Below are positions 1 through 11,689 of a DNA stretch of 64,000 nucleotides, in pieces (position 1 is the stretch's first letter; each line of letters opens with the position of its first letter). Source of the DNA: Sialis fuliginosa (taxonomy: Eukaryota > Arthropoda > Insecta > Megaloptera > Sialidae); the NCBI GenBank assembly GCA_961205875.1, contig OY540819.1, forward strand, positions 4,590,501 through 4,654,500, read 5' to 3'. Made by a program: the position numbers and the translations under genes. Under the pieces are notes generated by a model that saw nothing but the letters and a program-made list of their open reading frames with translations, was not told where the DNA came from and did not search any database.

Positions 1-22
1 GTACCATTAAATACTATTCGTA

Positions 23-261
23 TATCGTTGGGTTACTGCAAAAACCAGATACGTCACATTTTATAGTTTCTAAGATATCTGGTCCTAATTGGTTAAATTT
101 TGGTCAAAGTGAACTTACCTTATTTTTACACATGCGTACTGACCCTTTATATCTGTAAGAGATTTATCATGTTTTTACAGTAGACGTAGGTAGTGTAGAA
201 ATGTACTTAACTAAAAAAATGTAAATAGGAGTTATCTGGTTTTTGCAGTAACCCGACGATA
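23..261. mobile_element. MITE with 30-bp terminal inverted repeats, TA target site
   Basis: The ends are inverted copies starting TATCGTYGGGTTACTGC and running through a CAAAAACCAGATA block, at 23-51 and 232-261. TA flanks both sides (21-22 and 262-263), as for Tc1/mariner-type elements. The interior has no coding potential. The TIR match and the TA duplication are seen; assignment to Tc1/mariner is inference from the target site. Confidence 0.75.
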
Positions 262-720
262 TAGGTATTAATTCTTACATAGATTTTTGGGACTTGACCA
301 TAATAAAAATAAATAATCTAAAACTAATTATGAGAGTTCAGTTAAAATAAATTTTCCCTGAAATTGAAGATTTTATTTTGACAAAATATTAAAACACCAA
401 TTTTTTTAAATCAATAAATAATCTTCTATCAAAGAAAGTTTATATACTAAACGTTCCAAGTATTTCATATCTGCATAAATATATCATTAGGTTCTGTCTG
501 TACAATTTAAATATTATGGGCTTTTTGATTCGATGCTGACAGCTTATAGTTTAGACACAAAGTTTTTAGAATTTATGTATGTTTCTAGTTAATAACTATT
601 TACTATTTACATTTACTGTTAGAAAACCTAAGACACTAAAATTAATTTATACTATATATCACCACGTTGATACATCAATTTAGTTTGCACAACATTAAAC
701 ACGTTTGAAGAATTAATAAC

Positions 721-780
721 CCGATGAAAAATGTTGTATACAATCATATATGAACATATACACAACATTTTTCATCGAGG
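721..780. repeat. Short imperfect hairpin, 15-bp perfect stem
   Basis: GATGAAAAATGTTGT near 723 is followed about 25 bases later by its exact reverse complement, with ATA/TAT adding near-pairing toward the loop. The size (about 60 nt) fits a pre-miRNA-like hairpin, but an old MITE remnant is equally possible. Only the pairing is seen. Confidence 0.5.
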
Positions 781-1003
781 AATTACTACTGAACCGATCA
801 TACATTTAGTAAGATTCGACGTAGTTAAGTTAAGAAAATTTAAGGGGTAGATATGTTATAATATAACCCACAAAAACTATAATAACACATTCTGCCCCTT
901 AATTCTTCGCATCTCAGCCTCTATATTTAATATCGTTATACACAACCTAACCATTTACAATTATAGAAGAAATGAATAATGACGGTATATGAACATTGAA
1001 CAT

Positions 1004-1955
1004 TAGGGTGGAGTGAAAAAATGTTTTTTTGGAATCTTCGAAACGCTATATGCGCAAAATGTGCATTTGTATATCCTTAAAACACCTATCGAAGGAATTT
1101 GTAATTGGATGTCATCCTGAGGTTCCTAAATGATTTTCTTTATTAGAAAAAAACATACATTTTTGGGCATTATATCTCAGTAACGGGGTAAGATATTTGA
1201 ATGCGCAATAGTTTAAATTAAAGAGACATTCAGTACCTTTAAAATGATATATAACAGTCAAACATTTATTATAGTTAATCGTTTGAAAAATGCTCTCAAA
1301 ATAAGATTATTTTTATTAAAAAACCAAAAAATAAACTTCTTTAAAAAAAAATGATTAACTATAAAAAAAAGTTATAGTTACATATTATTTTAAAGACACT
1401 GGATTGCTCTTTAATTTAAATTATTGCGAATTCAAATATCTTTCCCCGTTACCGAGATATAACACCTTAATTTCATTAAATTAACAGAATTTAGAGTATA
1501 ATATCTCGGTAACGGGGAAAGATATTTGAATGCGCAATAATTTAAATTAAAGAGCAATCCAGTGTCTTTAAAATAATATGTAACTATAATTTTTTTTTAT
1601 AGTTAATCATTTTTTTTTTAAAGTTTATTTTTTGGTTTTTTAATAAAAATAACCTTATTTTGAGAGCATTTTTCAAAGGATTAACTATAACTAATGTTTG
1701 ACTGTTATATATCATTTTAAAGGTACTGAATGTCTCTTTAATTTAAACTATTACGCATTCAAATATCTTACCCCGTTACCGAGATATAATGCCCAAAAAT
1801 TTATGTTTTTTTCTAATAAAGAAAATCATTTAGGAACCTCAGGATGATATCCAATTACAAATTCCTTCGGTAGGTGTTTTAAAGATATACAAATGCACAT
1901 TTTGCGCATATAGCGTTTCGAAGATTCCAAAAAAACATTTTTTCACTCCACCCTA
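1004..1955. mobile_element. 952-bp palindromic DNA element, 8-bp TSD (hAT-like)
   Basis: The element starts TAGGGTGGAGTG and ends CACTCCACCCTA. It is flanked by an identical 8-bp duplication TTGAACAT at 996-1003 and 1956-1963. The arms are inverted copies along nearly their whole length, with repeated internal blocks around 'TATCTCGGTAACGGGG' and 'TTTAAATTAAAGAG'. An 8-bp TSD and these ends suit hAT (P-like is possible). There is no transposase. A partial second copy lies at 57345-57710. Confidence 0.85.
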
Positions 1956-1963
1956 TTGAACAT

Positions 1964-4900
1964 GTCTTGAAAAATCACAGTTCTAGTACTTGTCATAGCT
2001 ACGAAATAAAACCTGCTTAGTTAACTCGACGAAGGATTAACTTACATTACAGTTCAGTAGAAACCATGTGTATGTATTAAAAAACGATGAATAGGTAAAA
2101 AAAATCAACAGTTCGTTGTCGCTTAAAATAGGCACACAATATATCAATACGGGTATGTGCATATAACTGGCTCATTTTTCCAATAACTCTGCATTTCTTT
2201 ATAATAAACCAGATTCTCTCTCTCTATATTTTTCTCTCTCTCTCTCTCTCTCTCATCCCTACCCGTACCACCACCGAATAACTACACATGCACACACACA
2301 ATACTCCCTAAGAGATTTTTATTGATGTATGTTGGATATTATATTTCTTTAGAATGTGATCAATTTTCTATATTCGATTCAACGGTCGCTTTTTAATATT
2401 TTCTTGAGTGTTTTTGTACACATATACACTCTTCTTAAGCATGCCAATTTGTGTAATTTGGAAGAAATGAATCATGAACTAAAATATGATATTATTTTTA
2501 GATATATATTTTTTCTTTATAATTTGATTGCTGTAATTTTTGTTCAAGGTACACCATTTTTACTTTCATGTTCTGAAAGAAATGGAAGTATTTAATACCG
2601 TCGAAAAATCGTAGATTCTGATTGTACTATCTTCAAAGCGTAAAGAAAAGTTGATTTCCGCATGACGAAATTTTCTTTCATTCACGATAACAACTGTAAA
2701 AATGCACTGATTTGAATTATTTTTAAAGAAAATGTTTGTCTTAGGGAGTACTTCAGACCTATTGATTTTGGTGTCAATCGGATTATGGGTTTTGGAAATA
2801 TTCGTATAAAAATAAGGGACTAAACATCCATTGAAGGGGTGAAACCCTCAAAATTTAAATTTTAAATATGTCTACTAATTAATTTTGCCTTGGAAACTAT
2901 TTCTGTGTTCTCCAAACTGTTAATATATTTATATAACGTTAGTTAGTTTAATGTAAAAATAAAAATTGCCAATTAAAATTTGATTATTGTTTAAATAATA
3001 AATTTGTAATCTTCATTGTAACTATATATACCTTAATTTTGATTAAAAAAGAAAACAATATATTAATGTAATTATAATTAATTATAGCAACAGGTGTGAA
3101 ATTAATCAATAAACATTAATTAAAAATATGTAATTAATTTTCCTTTGACAATTTACAGCACGTACTTAAAAAGTATAATTAATTTTTTTTTAAATTCATT
3201 AATAAATAGCATATGGTTATATTATACTATATCTACATCACGGATATTAATTATTTAAAAAAATGTCAATCTACGATACTTTTAAAATAAAAATGGAACA
3301 TTTAAAAATAAAATTAAAGTTTTTAAGTTAGCTTGTTAACACTGATCATAAAATAAACTGAAGAGATTTAAATAAAACATTTACCAACTTGATCTTTGTG
3401 CATAGGGTGTATAATATTTAACTCATGTCAAACGGTAAGCAATAAAAATAAATATGAAATAAACAATAATTTTTCCGCATTTGTATGTAGTTTTGATATC
3501 ATCCTAGTCAATATATCCCAGAGACGTCAGTTGAAAATTTATAATATGCAAATATGCTTTAAATTACAATTGAATTTGGTATGTATGAGAGATGATAGTT
3601 CCAAATAAGTAGACGTTTCACTGTTAATCAATTATCACTATAATACAATACAATATAAAACATTTATTATTAATCAATTTTATAATTCAAAACAAGTGAT
3701 ATTTATTTTAAAACCCGAATGATACGCCAATGACTCGTAGAGCGATATGGTAACAACGCTAGATAATGTGTCCTATATCTTTCCTTTTCTAAGATCCTAG
3801 TACTTTGTGTATGTATATGGAATAATTGATAAAATATGTACTGTAGATATAATTCGGCAGTGATTTTAATAATAGGTACTTTTAACTAATTTGAAAGTCT
3901 AATATAAATCCTAAATATAATGCCAACTGACATTATTTTAAATATTTTGAATATGTTGAAAATATAGTCAAAATTAAATTCAATAAAGGTTAAAATGTAT
4001 ATTTTTATATAAATTTGTAGTTTTATAAGAATATTTTTATACAAAATATTCGTAGCTTAATTAACAATAAAATACTTTAAAACTTTTTCCTATATTTTCT
4101 TTATGAAAATCAAGAATTGAATTATTACCTCCAAAAGAAAAAGAGAGAAATATCTTTTAATTTACTCGCAACAAGTTATTTTTTATGGACAACTTATGCA
4201 TACATTATGTTATTGTTTATGCCATATTTAATTCGGACATTAGTTATATTATACGCAGTATATTTAGCAATTCGCGTAGGGAAATACCCAAATCTTAATA
4301 TTAAAAATGAATTTATTTATAGATTCCATTGATTCAGTAAACTGAACTTGGTCATGTTATATTATTGATCTGGTTCATTTCAATTTTTATAGACTTATAT
4401 GAAAATATTAGAAACATTTCACCAGTTTCATGTGATGAAAACATATAGATTAATATGTCGTTTTGTGAAATTATACATATTTATACTATATCTAAATTAT
4501 TTTATACTGTTATATAATATTTATTGTTGTAAATAATCCATATCGAAGAAAATAATTATTGTTATTGATTTTGGGGCTGTAATAACCGACGTTCCAAGTA
4601 TACTACATATAGTGGACAAACAAAAAAATAGGTCAATGTAGTTCGCAATGATAAAAGGATATTAACAGTTGCTTCATAATGATATATTGATTTAACTCTT
4701 GCAGTTTTTTGTTCAGCTTTAGTACATTATATTGATATATAAAGATACGATTATATTCTTAGCATTCATTTGTGTTTATTTCGATTTCAAATCCTTTTCA
4801 ATATCAATTGTAAATTTTTGCTTTATATTACATTAAAATCACAAACTAACAATTTCATTTGTATTCATTTTCATTAGAAAATACTTATATCTTTATCAAT

Positions 4901-6076
4901 ATGAGTCTATCCTAATATTTCATACCAATTATTTTTATCATTAAATTAATTCTAGGGTATAAAGTTTTCTTTCAGCAAAAATCTCATCAAACTCAATTTA
5001 AAAGTTTTCATGCCAAGTCGAAATCAACAAAAAGAAAATTAAAAAAAACTATCAAAAATTCAGTTGCATAAATGATTAAATGTACCTAATTCTTGAGTTT
5101 TTCAGTAAGTCATTTACTAATGTAAAGGTTCATAAACATTATCTCAACTTTATATTTTTCTCGTTTTTATAACCGTATTGGCTTCTAATAAACACTACAA
5201 CCATAGAAATGTTTGAACAAATAGAATTATTAATACGGCTATTGTAAAGTATATATAATAAAACAACTTTGTTTGAAGACAAAAAAGTGGTAAATTAAAT
5301 CTAGAAGTCAAGATAGATAGAACCATTGCGAAAGTTTGAAACTATATTTTTTTATTCTTAAAACTTTTATGAATATATATTTTACATGAAGGCTGATAAA
5401 TATAATTATAAATAAATCTTTAAGCAATAAAAGTATGAATAATTCAATTTGCACATAAATTTCAGTTAATTATTCCAACAAAATAAAATCTAACAAAACC
5501 AGTGGTCAAATTACACGTAATAATTTTTTTGTTAGTATCATTGTCAGAAAACATTACATTTCTTTTATGGACATAATTTAATTTTTTCTTTGTTATGAAT
5601 GAAACCCACATGCCATAAAAACCTAAACAAGAAATAAAACATACAAAGAGATTAGTTCTCCGCTACGTTTCATTGCTTGAATCACTTCTATTTGTTAAAT
5701 GAATAATGACATTTTGTAATTAATTTGTAGATACATATTATTTATTAATTTAATTTATCTGACATTCTCGTGAATATCTATTATTATCTAAATTTAAGTG
5801 TTAATTGATTACTTAAAATTATTAAAATTAATTGAGAAATAAATGATTATTATGTATATAAAATTTTAATGAAACGAACAATATGAATCTTTTTATATGG
5901 CCAAGATTTAAGCCATGTCAATAATAATCGTATTCACTTTACTCACACGAACTGAAATGTTTTTAGCAATTATCTTTTAAAGCGAAAATAACTTTTTATA
6001 TCAGTTCTTCAAAATGAACACATATATTTTAACATTAGGTTTTAAATTGACTTAAAAACCATTCCTAAAAAGTCAA
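1964..6076. other. Gene-free AT-rich spacer
   Basis: Apart from the CT microsatellite I see no gene here. Open frames at 2356-2595, 3396-3608 and 4117-4332 are AT-driven, without recognisable domains or splice signals. A stretch near 2740-2860 (AGGGAGTACTTCAGACC... GGGGTGAAACCC) resembles decayed transposon sequence. The intron of the signal-peptide gene at 7488-7614 (minus) should run through this region or beyond it. Confidence 0.5.
2216..2254. repeat. (CT)n microsatellite
   Basis: Dinucleotide CT repeats, interrupted once by TATATTTT. A simple sequence repeat with no other signal. Confidence 0.85.
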
Positions 6077-6614
6077 ACTGACAAGGGAACCTTTCCAAGT
6101 GGTAAAATCGTATCGAGTTCAAATTTTGTATATAATTAGAGGGGATCACGGATAGTAAGAAAAATAATTATTTAAGCTGCGGAAAAATAGTTTAAGAGGG
6201 TGAAATATTCCTATGAAAATGTGCAAAATAATATACTATATATATACATATTTCAAATAACTCTGAAACTAATGAAGATTTTAAAAAATTATAGCATACA
6301 ATTTTCATGATTATTTAATACTCTTTCGAATAATAATAATAGTCGAAATTCGAAAAAGTGAAATCGTCATTACTAATAACAATTTTTAACCGGCCATTTT
6401 CTAGACTTACTTGTGCTAAAAAAATCGTTTTACTGGTTTCTAGAGGTCTTGAAATTGGTCACTTTTCAACTATAATCAATACTTTTCTTATCGCTAACGT
6501 AATAAAAAATGTAAATATATATTTTTCGAAATATGTGTGGCGATGAAAGGGTTAACTACATACAAAATTTAAACTTAATACGATTTTACCACAAGAAAAG
6601 GTTCCCTTGTCAGT
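6077..6614. mobile_element. Inverted-repeat element with ~50-bp TIRs
   Basis: The ends read ACTGACAAGGGAACCTT, followed by a GTGGTAAAATCGTA block, and recur as the reverse complement at about 6561-6614. The roughly 435-bp interior is AT-rich with only a chance 62-codon frame. No clear TSD is visible, so the exact boundary and superfamily are open. Confidence 0.7.
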
Positions 6615-7487
6615 TGTATTTTGCAAATACATATCTACACTCACGAAAAAAACAATAAAATTAGGCGGCAAGACAACCTAACTATTTTGATTATAACAAT
6701 AAAATTACTATTATTCATAATTTAATTATTCTACTCATCATAGTAAAAAAAACTTGTCTTAATAAGACAATAATAAATATACAAAATATTAAAACTAACG
6801 TACCAAAAAAAGAACAGTAAAACATCACTTTAAAACTATAAAATAACTAATAAAAATGTTATAAATACCCCATTTTTATAAAATCTAAAAAAAATATATA
6901 TACCTAGTTTCCGCAAAAGAATAATTAATAATAGTTAGGTTAGATTAATACCCATTACCTGAATAAATATTATGACGTGCCTAAAAAAAGATTATAAATA
7001 AATCTGTGAAACAAAAATTTTAATTTAACTCGCCACAAAATATTTTTAAACCTAGTTATTTAAAACTAAGAACAATAATACAAACCATCAAAATATGTAT
7101 AAACACTTATTGTTAGTAGTTTCATGCAAGAAAATACCATGTATATTCAATAAACTTATATATAATTATAATTTAAAAACATTACAAATGTTGATTCAAA
7201 TTGAAAAACTTCAATACAATTTATGTGATTTCTTATACAGAATTAACTATAAAAACTTAATTTCAAAATGACAATAATTCATAAAGTTTTTAATATTTTA
7301 AAAAATATGAAAATATTTAGTATAGCTGTAAGTCATGACATTTCAAAGAAAACATATTTTATTCAGTTAAAGTGTTGGAAACGGAACTAAGAATCCAAAA
7401 CAAATCACAAAAAATATTTAAATCAACTATATGTGTAAATCAGAATAGTAACAATCAAATCTGCAAAAAAAATAAATCAAAACTCAC

Positions 7488-7614
7488 CGATAGGTTCAGT
7501 TTGTCCGACAGCGGCCACAAGCAAAACAAACAGTGTCACTAACATTGCACTCGCGAGTTCCGCGTCGTCACGTCTACACGACAGCGCGCGTTTATTACTG
7601 CTGCTACCGGCCAT
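7488..7614 (-). CDS. First coding exon of a secreted or membrane protein (partial)
   Basis: Minus-strand exon of 42 codons plus one base. It opens at ATG 7614-7612 (context AAAGCATGG, in-frame TAG upstream at 7662-7660) and ends at 7488 before a consensus donor GTGAGT (7487-7482), so the intron is phase 1. An in-frame second ATG at 7545 starts MLVTLFVLLVAAVGQTEPI, a textbook signal peptide: hydrophobic core, small residues (AAVG) near the likely cleavage site, then a polar mature start. The 23 residues before it (MAGSSSNKRALSCRRDDAEL...) are basic and polar, so either the inner ATG is the true start or the protein has a long n-region. G+C and CpG content are far above the surroundings. The protein family cannot be named; the remaining exons lie leftward and none was identified in the window. 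Confidence 0.72.
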
Positions 7615-7745
7615 GCTTTCACATAGCGACTGACGGTACGCGATCCCGCTTCGCCGATACTAATACTCGCGCCGCCGCCACGCGCATTGCGTGCGCCACA
7701 AAACTTAATACTAATTCTACCATTGTTTGGCCGTCCTGTAATTGT
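7505..7745 (-). promoter_or_regulatory. CpG-rich promoter island with arthropod initiator
   Basis: This segment is densely CpG-bearing (for example GCGCGCG, CGCGCCGCCGCC, CGATCCCGC) in an otherwise AT-rich window. On the minus strand TCAGTC, matching the arthropod initiator TCAGTY, occupies 7633-7628, putting a candidate start of transcription at 7631: 17 nt before the outer ATG and 86 nt before the inner one. That spacing favours translation from the inner signal-peptide ATG. No TATA box is evident. Confidence 0.5.
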
Positions 7746-7750
7746 CTACG

Positions 7751-7783
7751 TGTATGCGTGTGCGTGTGTGTGTGTGTGTGTGT
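7751..7783. repeat. (GT)n microsatellite
   Basis: A TG dinucleotide run with a few interruptions, about 140 bases upstream of the signal-peptide exon at 7488-7614. Confidence 0.85.
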
Positions 7784-8015
7784 ATTTTAGGCCACGGTGT
7801 TCAAAACGTCGGTGAGGTGTCTGAATGAACTTTCAAAGTTGTTGATAACTTTTGTGACCTGCAAAAAAAGAAGAGTTGTTAAAGACTTTTTGTACAGACG
7901 CATTTATGAGTTTATTATAAGTGGGAGGGACTGAACCTGAATGTATTTGTGATCCGGGTTCGTACATAATATATTTTATAAGTAATAAAAACAAATTAAT
8001 TGTTTAAACGTCAAA

Positions 8016-8759
8016 GGACCCCGCAGTTTTTGATAGGGAAATGGCTTTCAGTCAATCTCTTTGAAACCAACTGGATAATATTTTCTAAATCATCCCGATT
8101 AAAAGTCTCAATGGTCGCAACCGCCTAAGTTCCTGAGGTCTCGCGCAAAAAGCTGTTTTGTACCTAATATTGCAATAAAAAAATCGATATAGTACAGGAT
8201 TTCCCAAGTTCAATATTTAATTTATTATAACAAATGGAAGAAAACTTTAAATAAAAAAGTTGTCAAGCTAGACAAGCAGCATTTTTTTTAAATAGTTACA
8301 ATTATATAAGGTGTTATATAATAAGTGTATTACAAATCAAAGTTATATTTTTATGACAACTAATTTTCTATTGTTTTTATTTTACAATTTAATATTTTTA
8401 ATACTATCGCTAGTAGCTGGCGCTGACGGCACTACACATACCTTAACATGTTTTATAAAAACTTTATTATAATCCATAAAATAATTTGCTAGAACTTGCA
8501 AACTTTAATAACATAAAAATCTAGAAATTAAATAAACAAAACGATACATAAAAATTAATTTCTTTGTTCAAAATGTCCTGTACTATATCGATTTTTTTAT
8601 TGCATTATTAGGTACAAAACAGCTCTTTGCGCGAGACCTCGGGAACTTAGGCGGTTACGACCATTGAGACTTTTAATCGGGATGATTTAGAGAATATTTT
8701 CCAGTTGGTTTCAAAGAGATTGACTGAAAGCCATTTCCCTATCAAAAACTGCGGGGTCC
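8016..8759. mobile_element. Nested palindromic element with ~180-bp TIRs
   Basis: GGACCCCGCAGTTTTTGATA at the left end is matched by its reverse complement at 8759. Homology between the arms continues about 180 bp, through AGTCTCAATGGTCG and GAGGTCTCGCGC to ATCGATATAGTACAG. It splits the left arm of the surrounding foldback: the uninterrupted sister arm reads CGTCAAATTTATTAG where this copy has CGTCAAA-insert-TTTATTAG. No clean TSD is seen. Confidence 0.75.
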
Positions 8760-8785
8760 TTTATTAGAATAATAAGTATTCGCGC

Positions 8786-8814
8786 AAGCTTTCGATTCAC
8801 AGAATCATCGTCAG
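8786..8814 (-). ncRNA. Hammerhead-like core, left arm of foldback copy 1
   Basis: On the minus strand CTGACGA is followed by a 5-bp stem (GATTC/GAATC, TGT loop), then GAAA and the palindrome AGCT: the order CUGANGA-stem II-GAAA-stem III of a hammerhead ribozyme. One unpaired T sits between CTGACGA and stem II, and stem I is weak, so activity is doubtful. The motif is seen; ribozyme descent is inference. Confidence 0.4.
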
Positions 8815-9076
8815 GCTAAAATATAATAATTAAATACAATTAATATAATGAAAAATATTGATATTTTAAAATAAAAATTCAGAAAATATACCTATTATTA
8901 AAGAGATTTGTTATTTTTTCAAACATTTCCCTAGTCACATGAATATTGTTGAGATAACGACATCTTTCTCACATTTTAATCTTTAATAATAGGTATATTT
9001 TCTGAATTTTTATTTTAAAATATCAATATTTTTCATTATATTAATTGTATTTAATTGTTATTTATTATATTTTAGC

Positions 9077-9105
9077 CTGACGATGATTCTGTGAATCGAA
9101 AGCTT
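9077..9105 (+). ncRNA. Hammerhead-like core, right arm of foldback copy 1
   Basis: Plus-strand counterpart of the core at 8786-8814: CTGACGA (9077-9083), stem GATTC-TGT-GAATC, GAAA (9098-9101), AGCT. The two cores face each other, so one RNA across the element would pair them instead of folding each core. The same caveats on the extra unpaired T and poor stem I apply. Confidence 0.4.
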
Positions 9106-9205
9106 AAGCGAATACTTATTATTCTAATAAATTTGACGTTTAAGCAATTAATTTGTTTTTATATCATATAATTAACGTCACTATATTATATTTATTTTAT
9201 AAGTA

Positions 9206-10522
9206 TCTAAAATAAGATCTGGAAACTTTTTTGTATAAATAATTATCTAAATCACGACTTGATTAGTTAGTGGTCAGAACCACCCTCTCATTTCCAATTT
9301 GTCAATATACATTATTTATGCCCGATATTATAAAGAAATTGCTTGGCTGCAAATGCAAATTGGCTCCCAGCTAATGCTATCTGATAGGTGTCAAATTGTT
9401 ATGAAATTGTTCGATATTTTAAAACAACGGTAATAAATGTTTTATGAGGTACACTTGGAAGCACTTATTTTAAGTCGCTGATTTCTATTTAATACGCTTG
9501 TGTCAAAGTCATTATATGTATGAATTCCTTGGCTACATCTGTGAGTGTCATTTATATTTAATACCTAGTAGATAGCGTTAGCTGGGAGCTTGCAGTCAAG
9601 CAAATTCTTTATAATAATTAAATAACAATTCATATTTATTATAAATAAATTAAAAACATTAAGATTAATAATAAAAGATTCATTTTTTTATTCAGACTTT
9701 TCTGTCCATGACCAAGTATACATTTTTGTAACAAAAATTGTTTTTTATTTCTATATTTTCTCAATGTCAACATTTTCAGAGAATTTTCTACCTTGAAATA
9801 ATATTTATCATAGTTGTTATTCAACAAAAAGTAAAAGGACAAACTAACTATTGTTTATATAACAACAACAAAAAGCTATTGAAAATATTTCGTGAATCCT
9901 TTGTTTTTTTTTGTCGAGAAAATTCGCAGAAACATTATCAAGAAGATAATATTTATACATCACAGTAGCCATGACATTTGTAATAACTAATAACATAAGA
10001 TATTAAATATGATGATAATTTTATACATTCAAATACGTTTAAAATACTGATTTCAGCAAAGCACTTTTTACAAATCTATTAACGCGAAGCATGAAAATAC
10101 TAATGCATTTGTAAGAATAATAATTAAGTTCTTCTATAAAATATCTCATTGTAAGTTTAATTAATTCTTGCAAAAAATTCGTCGTTACTTTGAAATATGT
10201 CGGTATTCTGTGACATTAGTTATAAAAGCGATAACAATTCAGTAATAAATCTTCTTGATTTTGACCGTTTCTTTTCGAAGTTATTAGAACTGTTGGAAAT
10301 TTAAAAACTGCATTTTAATCTATGTAGACTATGACAGAATTTTTTATATTCATAAATTTATTTTATAAATGCCTTTGTAACTGTTAATAATGTAAAGATA
10401 AATTAATACATTAAATAGGTAATTATTATAATAAATAAAATATTAAATATATAAAGGGCCTCCTCCAAATCACCAATATAATTTTTTTTATATAAAAAAA
10501 TGTATAATATTTTTAAAATTGT
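9206..10522. other. Gene-free AT-rich spacer
   Basis: No supported gene. Frames at 9639-9842 (minus) and 9738-9968 (plus) overlap each other in low-complexity AT sequence. 'AGCTAATGCTATCTGATAG' near 9370 and 'AGATAGCGTTAGCTGGGAGC' near 9571 are imperfect inverted copies and may bound an old roughly 240-bp element. Confidence 0.4.
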
Positions 10523-10530
10523 GTACTAAT

Positions 10531-10821
10531 TCATAGGTGAACCTTCCGGGCCGCATAGCAAAAATTTTGGTTTACTAAGGGCCGCAAGTTATAATATAAA
10601 ACCGAAGGCCTTTTTTTTTTGGTCGCGTCAATTTCAATACCTAATTTTATATATTATAAATTTATAGTTAGATTAGGAAGACCTTTTTTTTTAGTTGTAG
10701 ATACTATTTTCTATATACATTTATTATCATAATTTTTTTTTTTTTTAAATTATGCTCGCGTGCCGCACCAAGGGTCCTCGAGGGCCGCATGTGACCCGAG
10801 GGCCGCGGGTTGGACAAGCTT
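10531..10821. mobile_element. hAT-like MITE, 8-bp TSD GTACTAAT
   Basis: The GC-richer ends (GGTGAACCTTCCGGGCCGC and GGGCCGCGGGTTGGACAAG) form imperfect inverted repeats. The duplication GTACTAAT occurs at 10523-10530 and 10822-10829. GGCCGC blocks near a 'GTTGGACA' end are common in insect hAT MITEs. Non-coding. Confidence 0.65.
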
Positions 10822-11358
10822 GTACTAATTTACCTTTAACAACTCTATGAACTTTTCAAATTAACGAAAAACCTTTTGCACATCACTGGAGTACATATAT
10901 ACATTCACTTTATTCTGTGAATCGTCTAGCACATAGCGTCAAGCTAGCATTCACCCTGTTGTATACAGATTTATTCGGGAAATAGCTTAATGTAATTAGA
11001 GAATAGTCAAGCTGTCAGTTTGTATCTATAGGTTTGTGCGGGACATCACTAGATGGTGGTGTGATAGATCTACGCGCCACCTCAAGTAATTACCTGCCTT
11101 CCGCAGTTAGAGATCCAGAGGTAATTCCATGTAAGATCTCTCTTTATTAAATTCCCTTGTTTAGTATTCCAGTGCTGGCCTTCTTTGTGTGCTAAATTAT
11201 TTAATGGTGTTAGTTGGTCGTAATTTTCATATAGGAAAAATGTACCCGCTATACATATACATACAATATACATATGTAGACAAGGTACTGTGACAAAAAT
11301 ATTTATTTTATGTCTGGTATTATAAAAATATCTGTCTTGGGAACGGGACTTTCTTATA

Positions 11359-11378
11359 CCTAACCTAACCTAACCTAA
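11359..11378. repeat. Interstitial telomere-type tract (CCTAA)4
   Basis: Four perfect CCTAA units, the complement of the arthropod telomere repeat TTAGG. The tract is too short to mark a telomere. It could come from repair or from an element end. Confidence 0.7.
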
Positions 11379-11689
11379 CAGTGAATTGTATACGTGATTC
11401 TTTGTTTATTAAAACATTTCTAACAAACTAACAAGAAAGAACAAAATGAATAATTTTATATTTATATAACAAGTGATTTTTTTTAACGTAATAACTGAAA
11501 ACGGATGTTTACTCGTAAATTTTTGGATTTTTGAATTATTTTTGAAATAAGAAAAAAATGTTTTCGATAAAAAATGTCGAGTATGTTATTATCTATAATT
11601 TATTTCCCATACATTTTTTTCCAACATTTATGATTTAGCCAGAAAGAATTTTTTTATGTAATTATTTAGATTCACCTACACAGTTCACT

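Larger units (their letters stand above)
7985..9193. mobile_element. Foldback retroelement-like copy 1 (13-bp TSD, hammerhead-like arms)
   Basis: Two inverted arms begin ATAAAAACAAATTAATTG and include AAACGTCAAA and AGCTTTCGATTCACAGAATC. One end extends further (TTAACGTCACTATATTATA). A 13-bp direct repeat TATTTTATAAGTA flanks the unit (about 7972-7984 and 9193-9205). The same asymmetric layout, opposite in orientation, recurs at 19312-20634 with a different 16-bp TSD. Variable long TSDs plus hammerhead-like cores suggest a Penelope-like or other retroelement derivative; this class is inference. It is interrupted by another element at 8016-8759. Confidence 0.65.

Noticed and set aside
7450-7487. 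TTTTTTTTGCAG acceptor-like site about 25 bases after the GTGAGT donor of the signal-peptide exon
   Set aside because: The intron would be far shorter than any spliceosomal minimum, and the downstream minus-strand text is AT-rich with no sustained frame.
9639-9968. Two overlapping frames on opposite strands
   Set aside because: Low-complexity, Lys/Asn/Phe/Leu-rich translations typical of AT-rich non-coding DNA.
11095-11273. Possible minus-strand exon (..HKEGQHWNTKQGNL..) before a CAG/GTAATT donor-like site
   Set aside because: Weak acceptor (TATAG), no recognised domain and chance length; not distinguishable from background.
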